The notes: a model not told the origin generated them from the letters alone. A stretch of DNA of 64,000 nucleotides from Moanibacter sp964542645 (GCA_964542645.1 CAZIUG010000003.1:186001-250000), one strand, 5' to 3'. Counted from the first letter of the stretch, positions 1-10,490 are shown. Made by a program: numbers and translations.

Positions 1-3000
1 GTCCCTGTAAATCCAACTTGCTTGGGGAAGACAGCAGAGTTGAGTCGGCCTCTGATTCTTCAGGCGCTCGTGGGCCGCAAGGAAAAGGAGGGAAAAGAGG
101 AAAGTCTGACTGAAACGGAAGAAGCAGAGGCCTTTGAAAGGAGCTGTTTCTTGGCCATGAAAATGGCTGAGAAGAGGGCGACCGAAGAGAAGTTCGAAGA
201 TTTTTACATTGTCAGTTTCTCCAGTCGGACGATCACATACAAGGGACTGTTGAGCGCCCCTCAAATACGTCGGTTCTTCCTTGACCTAAAATCTCCTCTC
301 TACACTTGCGCGTTTGCTATCTTTCACCAACGGTTCGCTACTAATACGATACCTGATTGGACACGGGCTCAACCCTATCGAATGTTGGCTCATAATGGAG
401 AGATCAACACCATTCGCGGGAACCGAAATTTGATGCGTGCGCGTGGCTTTGCCTCCTCCTTCGGGATTTGGGATGATCGGTTTGCCGACCTGCACCCGAT
501 AATCCAGCCGGAGATGAGTGATTCGGCAAGTTTTGACAATGCCCTGCAACTGATTGCACTTTCCGGTCGGTCTAGTGTCGAAAGTATATCCATGATGATG
601 CCGGCATCATGGGAGAAAGATAAAGGTTTGCCGCGAGAAGTTAGGGATTTCTATCATTTCCACTCCACCATGATCGAGCCGTGGGACGGACCCTGTGCTA
701 TTGTATTCACTGATGGGCGCTTTGTGGGTGCATCCCTGGATCGCAGCGGATTACGGCCCCTCCGCTATAAGGTCTACGATGACGGGACTATTGTCATGGC
801 TTCAGAGGCCGGGATAATTCCCGACTGGGGAGCCAAGGTAGTGACTAATGGCCGACTGGGACCAAGTAGGATGGTGGCGGTAGACCTTAAGGAAAAAAAA
901 CTACTTGAAGATGGCGATCGTCAGTCTTACCTAGCCAGACTGGGCGATTTTGGCAAATGGTGCAGGGATTCGATCCATAACCTACACGATCTCTCAAAAG
1001 CCCAGGCCGAATACGATGAGATCTCGGTCGATCCCGAGACTGTGGAGGCCCTTCAGGTAGTATTCGGATACCACTTGGATGAACGCGAATTGGTCCTGAT
1101 GCCCATGGTCGAGACCGGGATGGAGTCCCTCGGCTCAATGGGTGATGATACCCCTCTTGCAGTCCTTTCTCGTCGACCACGACTCCTTTATTCCTATTTC
1201 AAACAACTATTTGCTCAGGTAACGAATCCGGCAATCGATTCCACCCGGGAGCACCTGATGATGTCGTTGAATATGTATTTAGGCGGCCGCTTGGAATTGT
1301 TTGAGGTCAAAGAACTCCCGCACGACCGAGAGTTTCTGGAGTTGGAAACTCCAATTCTCCTGGATCATGAGTATTGGAGGATCTACTCCACAACCTTCCT
1401 TCGTGGCCGTATTCTAAAGTTGGACGCCGTCTTCGAAGCAAGCGAAGGAAAGGCCGCTCTTGAAACTGAGATCCAGGTTCTTAGAAAGAGGGCGCGAACG
1501 GCTGTAGCAATGGAAGGAGTGCGTGTTATTGTCGTTTCCGATCGTAAGGTGAACGAAAACAAGGCACCAATCCCAATGTTGTTAGCAGTTGGGGCGGTTC
1601 ATCAAGAATTGGTTCGAACCGGACAGCGGCTAAAAGCCGATATTGTTGCTGAGACAGGAGAAGTGCGGGATGTCCATCAGGTTGCCTGCCTGGTTGGATT
1701 TGGGGCCAATGCTGTTCATCCTTATCTGGCGCTCGATGTGGTCCGGACTCTGATTTCCCGTCAAGAGACTGGGGGAATCAAAATTGAGGAGGGGGTGGAA
1801 AACTATCGAAACGCCCTTAACAAAGGTCTTCTTAAGATCATGTCCAAAATGGGGATCGGGACTCTTTTTAGCTATCAGGGTGCGCAAATTTTCGAAGCAA
1901 TTGGTTTGGACAAAAAGCTAGTCGAGGACTGTTTTTATGGAACCCCATCTCCAATTGGAGGGATTTCCTATGGAGAGATTGCCGAGGAGGTCCTGGTTCG
2001 GCATGGCAATGCATACGCCAGAGGAATAGAGCCAGTAGCTGTCGAATCGGACGGTTATTTCCAAGCAAAGCGCAATGGCGGTGAATTCCACAACTTGAAT
2101 CCGAAGGTCGTTTCGGGGATGAATAAATTCCTCCGGAAGAGCGGCCTTGAAGGTTTTGAACTCTTCAAAACAGTGAGCGATGAGCATGTTCCTGTGGCTC
2201 CAAGAGATCTACTGAAGTTAAGATTCCCTAACGAGGAGATCCTGTTGGGTAATGTGGAGTCAGTTGAGGAAATTCGTCGACGTTTTACTACAGCAGGCAT
2301 GTCTTTGGGAGCCCTTTCCCCGGAGGCACATGAATGTCTTGCTATAGCTATGAACAGTATCGGGGGAAAGTCGAATTGCGGAGAAGGTGGTGAAGATCCA
2401 AAGCGGTTTTCTCTTTTGGAAACTGGCGAGAATGCAAATAGCGCAATTAAGCAAGTGGCTAGCGGGCGGTTTGGAGTTACGGCAGAGTACCTAGCTAATG
2501 CCAAGGAAATAGAAATCAAAATTGCCCAAGGGGCAAAACCTGGAGAAGGAGGTCAGATTCCGGGTCACAAAGTCTCTGAAATAATAGCACGTCTCCGTTA
2601 TAGCGTTCCAGGGGTGCCCCTTATTTCTCCGCCACCGCATCACGATATCTACTCAATCGAGGATCTTGCCCAGCTAATTTTTGACCTCAAGGAAGTTAAC
2701 CCGCGGGCAAAGGTGTGTGTTAAGTTGGTTTCTAGTTCCGGAGTTGGTACGATTGCGGTGGGGGTGACGAAAGCATATGCTGACATTATTCTTGTTTCAG
2801 GACATGAAGGAGGGACTGGCGCTTCGCCTTTATCTTCAATTAAAAATGCTGGATCAGCTTGGGAAATTGGGATTGCGGAGGTTCACCAGATTCTCATGAT
2901 GAATGGTCTTCGTAATCGAGTGACCCTGAGGACTGACGGAGGGATGCGGACGGGGCGTGATATTGTGATCGCGGCGATACTTGGAGCAGAGGAATACAAT

Positions 3001-4191
3001 TTCGGAACCGCGGCCTTGATTGCTGCTGGTTGCGCTATGTTTCGGGTCTGTCATCTTAATACTTGTCCTGTAGGAGTGGCCACCCAGGATGAAAAGCTTA
3101 GGGAGAAATTTAGGGGAAAAGCTGAAAATGTTGTTAGGTTTTTTAATGCGGTGGCAGAAGATGTTCGCCGATATCTGGCAAAATTGGGGTATTCGAGGCT
3201 TGAGGATATTATTGGGAGAACTGATCTCGTTGAGCAGATTGAAGATCCGGAGAATCCAAAAACTAAGAAAATCGATCTTTCACCAATACTCTTCAACCCG
3301 GATCTCTCAGGGGATCTCCCGAGGGTTAATACGCGCAGTCGTAATGACAGTCCCGGCCATGAGGGGTCCCTCGATCATCAGATTTTACAGGATGCAAGGA
3401 GTGCGATCCTGCAGAAACGTAGGCGTTATGTCGGCACTTACACGATTAACAACACGCACCGTGACGTTGGTACGCGCCTATCAGGTGAAATTGCCTACAT
3501 GTATGGTAACCGAGGATTGAAGCAGGGATCACTAGATCTTACTTTTCGAGGAAGCGCAGGACAAAGTTTTGGTGCTTTTCTTGTTCCTGGCGTTCACTTG
3601 CGGTTGATGGGTGAGGCTAATGACTACGTAGGCAAGGGTATGCATGGTGGCCAAATTATAGTTCGTCCAAACGAGGAGGAGACCTTCACGTGGCACGAGA
3701 ACTTCATCTTGGGGAACACCTGTATCTACGGAGCGACGGGCGGGTTTCTTTTTGCTGCCGGAAGCACGGGTCAACGATTTGCAGTCAGAAACTCCGGAGC
3801 TACCGCGGTTGTCGAAGGTGTCGGCGATCACGGGTGCGAATACATGACTCGAGGTACAGTTGTGGTGTTGGGTCCGACGGGGAGGAATTTTGGTGCTGGA
3901 ATGAGCGGTGGGCTGGCTTTTGTCTACGATTCCGATCTAACGTTTAAGGACAGAGTCAATCTGGAAATGGTGAGTATTGAAGGAATGCAGTTCGATGAGG
4001 AGGCCGAGGAATTACGCAAACTGATTCACCTCTATGCTAAGTTGACGGGAAGTCCCTATGCTCGTAAGGTTCTTAAAGATTGGGAAGGGGCGATCCTAAG
4101 GTTTCGAAAAGTGATACCAAATGCTCTTTCTACAGATACCGTTTACCCTCAGTATCAATTCGATATTCACGCACAAGCTTTAGCTGTATAG
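1..4191 (+). CDS. gltB: Glutamate synthase large subunit, 5' end outside window
   Basis: This enzyme makes two glutamates from glutamine and 2-oxoglutarate in ammonia assimilation. The reading frame is open from base 1, so the start and the N-terminal catalytic cysteine of the class II amidotransferase lie upstream; about 1,396 codons remain of a usual 1,500. Numbering from base 22, the rest of the amidotransferase domain runs to about residue 330. The central domain follows to about 640. The FMN-binding synthase domain (about 720-1110) contains GHEGGTGASP and the 3Fe-4S cysteines C1004, C1010 and C1015. The GXGXG beta-helix domain runs from about 1165 to 1340. The next gene is an NtrC-type regulator, not gltD, so the small subunit is either upstream or elsewhere, or the enzyme uses ferredoxin. 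The family call is secure; the electron donor is not. Confidence 0.97.
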   Translation, partial: VPVNPTCLGKTAELSRPLILQALVGRKEKEGKEESLTETEEAEAFERSCFLAMKMAEKRATEEKFEDFYIVSFSSRTITYKGLLSAPQIRRFFLDLKSPLYTCAFAIFHQRFATNTIPDWTRAQPYRMLAHNGEINTIRGNRNLMRARGFASSFGIWDDRFADLHPIIQPEMSDSASFDNALQLIALSGRSSVESISMMMPASWEKDKGLPREVRDFYHFHSTMIEPWDGPCAIVFTDGRFVGASLDRSGLRPLRYKVYDDGTIVMASEAGIIPDWGAKVVTNGRLGPSRMVAVDLKEKKLLEDGDRQSYLARLGDFGKWCRDSIHNLHDLSKAQAEYDEISVDPETVEALQVVFGYHLDERELVLMPMVETGMESLGSMGDDTPLAVLSRRPRLLYSYFKQLFAQVTNPAIDSTREHLMMSLNMYLGGRLELFEVKELPHDREFLELETPILLDHEYWRIYSTTFLRGRILKLDAVFEASEGKAALETEIQVLRKRARTAVAMEGVRVIVVSDRKVNENKAPIPMLLAVGAVHQELVRTGQRLKADIVAETGEVRDVHQVACLVGFGANAVHPYLALDVVRTLISRQETGGIKIEEGVENYRNALNKGLLKIMSKMGIGTLFSYQGAQIFEAIGLDKKLVEDCFYGTPSPIGGISYGEIAEEVLVRHGNAYARGIEPVAVESDGYFQAKRNGGEFHNLNPKVVSGMNKFLRKSGLEGFELFKTVSDEHVPVAPRDLLKLRFPNEEILLGNVESVEEIRRRFTTAGMSLGALSPEAHECLAIAMNSIGGKSNCGEGGEDPKRFSLLETGENANSAIKQVASGRFGVTAEYLANAKEIEIKIAQGAKPGEGGQIPGHKVSEIIARLRYSVPGVPLISPPPHHDIYSIEDLAQLIFDLKEVNPRAKVCVKLVSSSGVGTIAVGVTKAYADIILVSGHEGGTGASPLSSIKNAGSAWEIGIAEVHQILMMNGLRNRVTLRTDGGMRTGRDIVIAAILGAEEYNFGTAALIAAGCAMFRVCHLNTCPVGVATQDEKLREKFRGKAENVVRFFNAVAEDVRRYLAKLGYSRLEDIIGRTDLVEQIEDPENPKTKKIDLSPILFNPDLSGDLPRVNTRSRNDSPGHEGSLDHQILQDARSAILQKRRRYVGTYTINNTHRDVGTRLSGEIAYMYGNRGLKQGSLDLTFRGSAGQSFGAFLVPGVHLRLMGEANDYVGKGMHGGQIIVRPNEEETFTWHENFILGNTCIYGATGGFLFAAGSTGQRFAVRNSGATAVVEGVGDHGCEYMTRGTVVVLGPTGRNFGAGMSGGLAFVYDSDLTFKDRVNLEMVSIEGMQFDEEAEELRKLIHLYAKLTGSPYARKVLKDWEGAILRFRKVIPNALSTDTVYPQYQFDIHAQALAV

Positions 4192-4318
4192 TTTTAAAAT
4201 TCAACTGGGCTTGGAAGGATTAAAGTCGTTTCTCGCTCGACTTGCTTAATTCTTTGGGGATTTGGTCTGCTAGGACTCTTTTGACAGGTTCCAAACAATT
4301 CATAAGACTGCGCGACCA

Positions 4319-5908
4319 ATGAAGGGGGAGAATAGAGAGACTCGCATCCTTATAATCGATGATGATGCCGAGATTAGGTACTCGATTCACCGGGTGCTTT
4401 CCAGAGGCGGATACTCGGTTTCGCTGGCAGGTAGTGGAGATGAAGGTCTGAAGAAAGCCGAAAACGAAAATCCCGATGTTGTCTTTCTTGATAATCGAAT
4501 GGAAGGAATGTCCGGAATTGAAACCCTTCAGCGCCTTCTCGATTTGAATCCTAACTTTGTTGTTTTGATCATGACCGCTTACGGCACCCCCCAGACTTCA
4601 ATTGAAGCAATGAAATTCGGGGCCTATGATTTCATCTTGAAACCTTTTGATTCGGAAAAGTTGCTGGGTCTTACGGCACGGGCTTATCGAGCCCGTTGCA
4701 ATCTTGAAAAATCAGCTGGCGAGGAGTACTCACTGGTCGATTCGGATGACTACAAGGACAGTATGGTAGGAAATTCAGATGCAATGCAGGCCGTCTATAA
4801 GACGATTGGGCAGGTTGCAGCGAGCGATGTTACTGTCCTAATATCCGGAGAAAGCGGGACTGGGAAGGAACTTGTGGCAAAGTGTATCTGTAACCATAGC
4901 CTCCGTGAGAAAAAGTCCTATGTGGCAGTCAATTGTGCTGCTTTGCCGGACAATCTCATTGAAAGCGAACTTTTTGGACATGAAAGAGGATCCTTTACGG
5001 GTGCTACGGCACAAAAAATCGGGAAATTTGAACTTTGCGATGGCGGAACAATCTTTCTCGATGAAGTTGGCGATATGTCGCCCCTAACGCAAACGAAGCT
5101 CTTGCGTGTTCTTCAGGAGGGAGAGTTTCAGAGAGTTGGAGGTAACGAGACTATAAGGGTAGATGTAAGAGTAATCGCAGCTACAAACCGGGATCTCGAA
5201 GAAATGGTTGCTCATAGTAAGTTTCGGGAGGATCTTTACTACCGTCTTAACGTCGTTCGCATTCGCTTGCCAGCCTTGAGAGCAAGAACTGAGGATATTC
5301 CTGCTCTTATCGATTTTATCCTACGCAGAGTTTCTAACAAAGGTCAGACAAGAGTGAGGGCCTTCTCGGAGGAATCGCTATCAATGATGATGAAGTATAA
5401 CTGGCCGGGAAACGTTCGGGAATTAGAGAACGTTGTGCAGCACTGCACCGTTATTGCACAAGGAGAGATTATCCTCCCTGATGACTTGCCGGATCAGATT
5501 CTTCCTGATGGGGCAAGTAAAAACTCGGAGATTAGCGACCAGGGTTTTGGATCCGGATTGCCCTCGGATAGAGAGCAGCATGGAGTATTATCGGCTGGGT
5601 CGGAGTTAGACAATGCGAGCTCCTTGCTTTCAGAGATGGTAGAAGTTGATCGTAACTCTTCTCGATCGATGTTGAAGGGTGTAGACAAAGAAATCAGTTT
5701 AGATACCGAGTCAGACGCTGCTTATGATCGGGTATTCGCTGAACTTCGCCGTCAATCGGACCAATCTATTCTACGTACTCTTGAGATCGAAATGATTCAT
5801 CGGGCACTCAAAGAAACTGGCGGGAATCAAGTAAAAGCGTCAGCCCTTCTCGGCATAACACGGGCCACTTTGAGAAAGAGGATAGAACAATACTCCATCC
5901 GTTACTAG
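4319..5908 (+). CDS. NtrC-family sigma-54 response regulator
   Basis: A two-component activator of sigma-54 promoters, 529 residues. The receiver domain (about 8-120) has the acidic pocket D14-D16, phospho-acceptor D58, T86 and K108. The AAA+ domain has Walker A GESGTGKE near residue 177, the sigma-54 contact loop at 224-229 reading GSFTGA instead of the usual GAFTGA, Walker B IFLDE and the NWPGNVREL motif. A linker of about 90 polar residues precedes a Fis-type helix-turn-helix (about 485-527). The gene stands alone after gltB. The nearest kinase gene is at 8787-10490, beyond serC and serA, and a -24/-12 promoter precedes glnA in this window, so a role in nitrogen control is a reasonable inference. 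NtrC, NtrX and other subfamilies cannot be told apart here. Confidence 0.93.
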   Translation: MKGENRETRILIIDDDAEIRYSIHRVLSRGGYSVSLAGSGDEGLKKAENENPDVVFLDNRMEGMSGIETLQRLLDLNPNFVVLIMTAYGTPQTSIEAMKFGAYDFILKPFDSEKLLGLTARAYRARCNLEKSAGEEYSLVDSDDYKDSMVGNSDAMQAVYKTIGQVAASDVTVLISGESGTGKELVAKCICNHSLREKKSYVAVNCAALPDNLIESELFGHERGSFTGATAQKIGKFELCDGGTIFLDEVGDMSPLTQTKLLRVLQEGEFQRVGGNETIRVDVRVIAATNRDLEEMVAHSKFREDLYYRLNVVRIRLPALRARTEDIPALIDFILRRVSNKGQTRVRAFSEESLSMMMKYNWPGNVRELENVVQHCTVIAQGEIILPDDLPDQILPDGASKNSEISDQGFGSGLPSDREQHGVLSAGSELDNASSLLSEMVEVDRNSSRSMLKGVDKEISLDTESDAAYDRVFAELRRQSDQSILRTLEIEMIHRALKETGGNQVKASALLGITRATLRKRIEQYSIRY

Positions 5909-5994
5909 GAATCCTTTGGAATGACAAGTGTTGTGAAGAAACCTGAGATCTTACAGATTTCAAATCTCTCGCGATCGCATTAACCGAATGGTTG

Positions 5995-7086
5995 CTAACC
6001 ATATCGCCTCTCGAATTCGCCTAAAAATCCGATGAGGGCTTTAACCCCTTCGATTGGCATTGCGTTATATAGGGAAGCCCTCAGGCCGCCGATCGCCCGA
6101 TGTCCCTTTAAGGCGTAGAGGCCTTCTTTCTCAGCCTCATTCAGCAATCTTGCCAACAGACCTTCCCTTGCAAGATCAAATACTACGTTCATAATTGAAC
6201 GATGTTCGGGTAAGGCAAAGGTCTTATAGAATTGTGTTCCGTCGAGATATCTATAAAGAAGAGCTGCTTTCTTCTCGTTAATTTTCTCCACTGCGGCAAT
6301 TCCTCCCTGAGACTTTAACCACTGTAAGACTCTATTCGCCAGAAAGATAGAAAATGTGTTGGTCGTGTTGACGAGAGACTCCTTCTCTTCGATTAGAGTA
6401 TAGTTGAGGAGAGGTGGAGTCGATGGTGAAGCAAAGCCAAGTAAATCTTTGCGAATTAATGCGATTGATAAGCCGGAGGGCCCAAGATTTTTCTGGAAGC
6501 CCGCGTAGACCATACCAAACTTTGAATAATCTACTTCTCGGGATAGAATTTCCGAGGTAGCATCCACAATGAGTGGAAGGGAGTCAGTGTTGGGAAAATG
6601 CTGCCATCGAGTTCCGAAAATTGTATTGTTGCTTGTAATGTGGAGATAGGAAGCATTTGAGTCTATCTTACTATCCGGTAGATTGGGAATCCGATCGAAG
6701 TGAGTGTTTTCACTGCTTGCGATTGTTTCAACGGTACTGAAGATCTTCGCATCTTCGGCCGCGATCTTGGACCAATATCCTGAGACAACGTAGAGGGCTT
6801 TACGAGAAGGTCGTCGGGCGATGAGATTCAGCGGGAGAGCAGAGAAGTGCATACGAGCACCGCCATGCATATAAAGAATTTGATGTGAACTAGGAAGGGT
6901 GGTTAGATCACTAAAAAGTTGCGATGTCTCATCCATCAGTTCACGAAATTCCTTTGATCGATGACTGATCTCGATAATAGAAGCGCCTATTTTCTGATAG
7001 TCGGGTAATTCTGCCTGAACCCGTTCAATTACTGGGGTTGGAAGCATTGCGGGTCCCCCGCTGAAGTTATAGACACGAGAGGTCAT
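5995..7086 (-). CDS. serC: Phosphoserine aminotransferase
   Basis: A PLP enzyme that converts 3-phosphohydroxypyruvate and glutamate to phosphoserine and 2-oxoglutarate, the second step of serine synthesis; it also serves pyridoxine synthesis in some bacteria. At 363 residues it is full length for the family. It begins with the typical NFSGGPAMLP, has HGGAR (75-79) in the phosphate/PLP pocket and the Schiff-base lysine K199 in GFQKNLGPSG. It is divergent from serA, with about 110 bases between the likely starts, so the two consecutive pathway steps share one regulatory region. It converges on the NtrC-type gene with 86 bases between stops. Confidence 0.96.
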   Translation of the reverse strand: MTSRVYNFSGGPAMLPTPVIERVQAELPDYQKIGASIIEISHRSKEFRELMDETSQLFSDLTTLPSSHQILYMHGGARMHFSALPLNLIARRPSRKALYVVSGYWSKIAAEDAKIFSTVETIASSENTHFDRIPNLPDSKIDSNASYLHITSNNTIFGTRWQHFPNTDSLPLIVDATSEILSREVDYSKFGMVYAGFQKNLGPSGLSIALIRKDLLGFASPSTPPLLNYTLIEEKESLVNTTNTFSIFLANRVLQWLKSQGGIAAVEKINEKKAALLYRYLDGTQFYKTFALPEHRSIMNVVFDLAREGLLARLLNEAEKEGLYALKGHRAIGGLRASLYNAMPIEGVKALIGFLGEFERRYG

Positions 7087-7197
7087 GAAATTCTAACTAT
7101 TTTCGTAAATTTCGGCTCCATTTATTTCCAAGTATTCTATATTAAAATAATCAACTACGTTATGGAAAGTGAATTTGCAGTAGGGAAACAATTGCTT

Positions 7198-8790
7198 ATG
7201 AAAGTACTAGTTGCAGATCCAATCTCGGAGAGTGGACTGAAATATCTCGAGAGCGAACCTAATATCGAGGTGCTCAATGCAACTTCTGTCCAGAAAAGTG
7301 AACTCCTGAAGTTGGCAATTGATGTCGACGCTATAATTGTAAGAAGTGAGACCGTTGTTTCGGCTGACCTTTTGGAGGTTGCTTCCGAGCTAAAGGTTGT
7401 TGGGCGTGCTGGCGTTGGTTTGGACAACATCGATCTCGAAGAAGCGACCCAGAGGGGTGTTGTCGTCATGAATACTCCAGAGGGTAATACTGTCGCAACC
7501 GCGGAGTTGACAATGACTCATCTTCTCTGTTCAGCGCGGCCGATAACGCAAGCATATATGAAACTCAACGCAGGCGAGTGGGAACGGAAGAATTTTTCCG
7601 GCTCCGAGCTTCGCGGAAAGACCCTCGGTATAATCGGAATGGGGCGAATTGGAGGCGAAGTGGCAAAGAGGGCGAAAGGATTCGATATGCGGATTATCGG
7701 ATACGATCCCCATGTAACAGAGGATCGTATTAATTCCCTTGAGGTAGATAGGGTTGAGCTCAAGGAACTTTTCCGGCGAGCAGATTTTGTGACGGTGCAC
7801 ATTCCACTCACCGATTCTAGTCGACACCTGATCGATGCAAGAGCTCTTGATCAGATGAAGGAAGGGGTTCGAATCATTAACTGTGCTCGCGGGGGAATTG
7901 TTAAAGAGGCGGATTTGGTTAAAGCACTGCGTTCAGGGAAAGTCGCTGCTGCTGGAATGGATGTTTTTGAAAAGGAACCATTGCCGAAAGACAGCGAACT
8001 CCGTAATTGTCCGAATCTAGTTATTTCCCCGCATTTAGGTGCCTCGACCGAGGAGGCGCAGGAGAGCGTGGGGCTTGAAATCTCGAAGGCTGTAACCGAG
8101 ATGCTCAATGGAGGAATTATTCGGAATGCGGTAAATATGCCGGTTATGGACAGGCGCACGTTCATGATAATTAAGCCTTATTTGGACCTTGGTTCAAGAT
8201 TAGGCACCGTCTTGCAACAGATTGTACCAGAAAGAATCGAAAGGCTGAAGATTGTCTATTCTGGCAGGCTAAACGATTTGAATCTTGTTCCTCTCACGCG
8301 GAGCATTCAATGTGGATTCCTGCGTCGGATTAGCGGCAGAAAGATCAATGAGGTAAATGCGCCCACCTACATGAGACGACTGGGAATCACGGTTGACTTC
8401 GTTGTATCTAGTTCGGGGACAGACTACACTGAATTAGTCAGGCTTGAGGCACACGATGTGCTGCAGAACCTTCACTCGGTCGAAGGCACTTTAATGGGGA
8501 CAAATCAGAATCCGCGTATTGTTGGCGTCAATGGTCGTGCCATTGAAGTGCCTCTGGAGGGAAATCTTCTCTTTCTCGAGAATAAAGACCGGCCTGGTAT
8601 GATCGGCTACATAGGTACATTGCTTGGTGAGAGCTGGATCAACATTGGCGACATGTCGCTTAGTCGGAATTCAATAGGGGGGCTTGCGCTAACAACTCTT
8701 GTTCTCGACAGTGTGCCTCCTGGCGAAGTCTTGGGTGTGATTGAGGGGCACGATGCTATTCGAAAGCTGAACTTTGTCGAAGTGGATTAG
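7198..8790 (+). CDS. serA: D-3-phosphoglycerate dehydrogenase
   Basis: First step of serine synthesis: NAD-dependent oxidation of 3-phosphoglycerate. From the ATG at 7198 the protein has 530 residues and begins MKVLVADPIS as homologues do; AGGGA lies 11 bases upstream. An in-frame ATG at 7162 would add 12 residues and has no ribosome binding site. The Rossmann motif GIIGMGRIGG is near 144-153, with catalytic R231, E260 and H279. An intermediate (ASB) domain and a C-terminal ACT domain from about 455 make it the long, serine-regulated form. The gene is divergent from serC. Its TAG stop overlaps the opposing TAA stop of the histidine kinase gene. Confidence 0.96.
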   Translation: MKVLVADPISESGLKYLESEPNIEVLNATSVQKSELLKLAIDVDAIIVRSETVVSADLLEVASELKVVGRAGVGLDNIDLEEATQRGVVVMNTPEGNTVATAELTMTHLLCSARPITQAYMKLNAGEWERKNFSGSELRGKTLGIIGMGRIGGEVAKRAKGFDMRIIGYDPHVTEDRINSLEVDRVELKELFRRADFVTVHIPLTDSSRHLIDARALDQMKEGVRIINCARGGIVKEADLVKALRSGKVAAAGMDVFEKEPLPKDSELRNCPNLVISPHLGASTEEAQESVGLEISKAVTEMLNGGIIRNAVNMPVMDRRTFMIIKPYLDLGSRLGTVLQQIVPERIERLKIVYSGRLNDLNLVPLTRSIQCGFLRRISGRKINEVNAPTYMRRLGITVDFVVSSSGTDYTELVRLEAHDVLQNLHSVEGTLMGTNQNPRIVGVNGRAIEVPLEGNLLFLENKDRPGMIGYIGTLLGESWINIGDMSLSRNSIGGLALTTLVLDSVPPGEVLGVIEGHDAIRKLNFVEVD

Positions 8791-10490
8791 GTTCCTGCCG
8801 GAAGCCAAATCTTGAAGGTTGTTCCGGAGCTTGAAGAGGAGACAATCTCGATGTCTCCCTGATGACTAGTCATAATTCTCTTCACGATATTGAGTCCTAG
8901 CCCTTCTCGATCGGTTTTTTCTAGAAGCGTTGATTCGAAAATCTTTTTCTGTGATGCTTTCGGAATTCCTGGTCCGGTATCCGAAATCTCTGTTACTGCA
9001 ATCGGGTTTCCCCCTGAGTGATCAAGGTAGGATCGAATGGCAATGACACCCCCTTGTGGCATTGCTTGGACCGCATTGAGTAAAAGATTGAGTAAGACCT
9101 GTTCGAGCTGTCCTCGCTTTACGCGGACATTGATTGGTTGCTTTCCTCCAGAAGAAGAAATCCTCACTTTAGACTGCTCGAACTTTAGTCTCATCAAAAG
9201 GAGCGATTCTTGAATTAGGTTGTGAATCTCAAGTTCGATCCAATCGTTCTCCTTGGATCGGCTGAAATCAAGCACACGAGTGACAATTGATTCCAATTGA
9301 TCGAGTTTATCCTTGATGATATTGAAGTCGGTATGACGGGGATCGTAAGTTTCGAAATTCAGATCCAGCGATTCTAGAAGGAGCTTTATTACCGTGAGAG
9401 GGTTGCGAATTTCGTGGGCAATTTCTGCTGATAGGAATCCGAGTGTGGTTAGTTTTTCGCTCCGTCTCAGCTTTTCCTCGCTCTCAAGAGTGCGAGAATA
9501 AAGTCGTGCGTTCTGGATCGCTGCTGCTCCTAAACTGGCTAGTGTGGCGAAGGTTGTTCGGACCTCGTTGTCGAATCGATTTGGACGATCGGTATAAACG
9601 TTAAGGACTCCGATCGGATTATCTTCGTAAAGGATCGGTGAAGAAAGCATAGATATAAGGCCCTCCTTCTGAATAAGTTCTGTAAAGTGATGTTCTTCCG
9701 TTTTTCTTAGATCTAAAATTTCCACCTGTCTTTTGCGAAGGATCACCGTTCCAATTGCTGAATCCGAGAGTTTGAGAGTCTCCTGGTGGTCGCGGTTTCC
9801 GGAGATATCGGTGAGGGCTTCTAATCGAAGCAACTCCTCTTCACTCTCGTATAGATAAAGGGCACAGAGGCAGCAGTCGGTGATCATGAGCGCATTTCGT
9901 GTTAAACTCTGCAGAAGCTCTTGGAGGTCGATTTCGAGAACTAGACTCTGCCCCATCCTGATTAATGCTTCCATTTGCAAAGCCCTTCTTCGCAGCTGTT
10001 GAATAAGCCAAAGTCTCCCGATTACCTTCGAGGCTTCATTTGAGAGAAGGGCTAACACTTTCAAGTCGCTTTCGTTGAATGCCTCGATCTCTTCACTTTC
10101 GGCATCTAGAACCCCAATCGTTGCCCCTCGTTCTTCTATCGGGACTGCCATTTCGGAACGAGTGCTCGCATTAAGTGGATGATAGCGAGGGTCCTTTCTT
10201 ACATCGGGGACCAAAAGAGGCTTGCCATGATGTGCTACCCATCCGGCAATTCCCTGCCCAATTTCGAGCTCAATTTTCCCATCGAGTTTGGGGTTGTCCG
10301 ATGAGATCTCAATTCTCAGATTTTTTGATTCGGGTATCCTTAAGGCTATACTGGCTCGATTAGCGTCTAAGACATCAATTACTGTAGCAAGGATCAGTTT
10401 CAGTGCCTCGTCTGAATCCTCAGTTTTGTTTACGAGACTGCTGATCCGGTATAGATCATCGACTATTTCGGTTTCACTCCCAGTTTTCAC
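8787..10490 (-). CDS. Soluble double-GAF sensor histidine kinase
   Basis: A 567-residue kinase with two GAF sensory domains (about 25-165 and 185-335), a HisKA dimerisation domain with phospho-acceptor H359 in HEIRNPL, and an HATPase_c domain (N box N472, DTGPGIP 504-510, EGLGL 529-533). I see no membrane segment, so it should sense a cytoplasmic signal. The H box is of the NtrB-like kind. It is divergent from glnA across 318 bases and converges with serA, with stops overlapping by 4 bases. The NtrC-type regulator 3 kb away has no kinase beside it, so the two are a plausible pair; this is inferred from proximity only. The GAF ligand cannot be named. Confidence 0.9.
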   Translation of the reverse strand: MKTGSETEIVDDLYRISSLVNKTEDSDEALKLILATVIDVLDANRASIALRIPESKNLRIEISSDNPKLDGKIELEIGQGIAGWVAHHGKPLLVPDVRKDPRYHPLNASTRSEMAVPIEERGATIGVLDAESEEIEAFNESDLKVLALLSNEASKVIGRLWLIQQLRRRALQMEALIRMGQSLVLEIDLQELLQSLTRNALMITDCCLCALYLYESEEELLRLEALTDISGNRDHQETLKLSDSAIGTVILRKRQVEILDLRKTEEHHFTELIQKEGLISMLSSPILYEDNPIGVLNVYTDRPNRFDNEVRTTFATLASLGAAAIQNARLYSRTLESEEKLRRSEKLTTLGFLSAEIAHEIRNPLTVIKLLLESLDLNFETYDPRHTDFNIIKDKLDQLESIVTRVLDFSRSKENDWIELEIHNLIQESLLLMRLKFEQSKVRISSSGGKQPINVRVKRGQLEQVLLNLLLNAVQAMPQGGVIAIRSYLDHSGGNPIAVTEISDTGPGIPKASQKKIFESTLLEKTDREGLGLNIVKRIMTSHQGDIEIVSSSSSGTTFKIWLPAGT

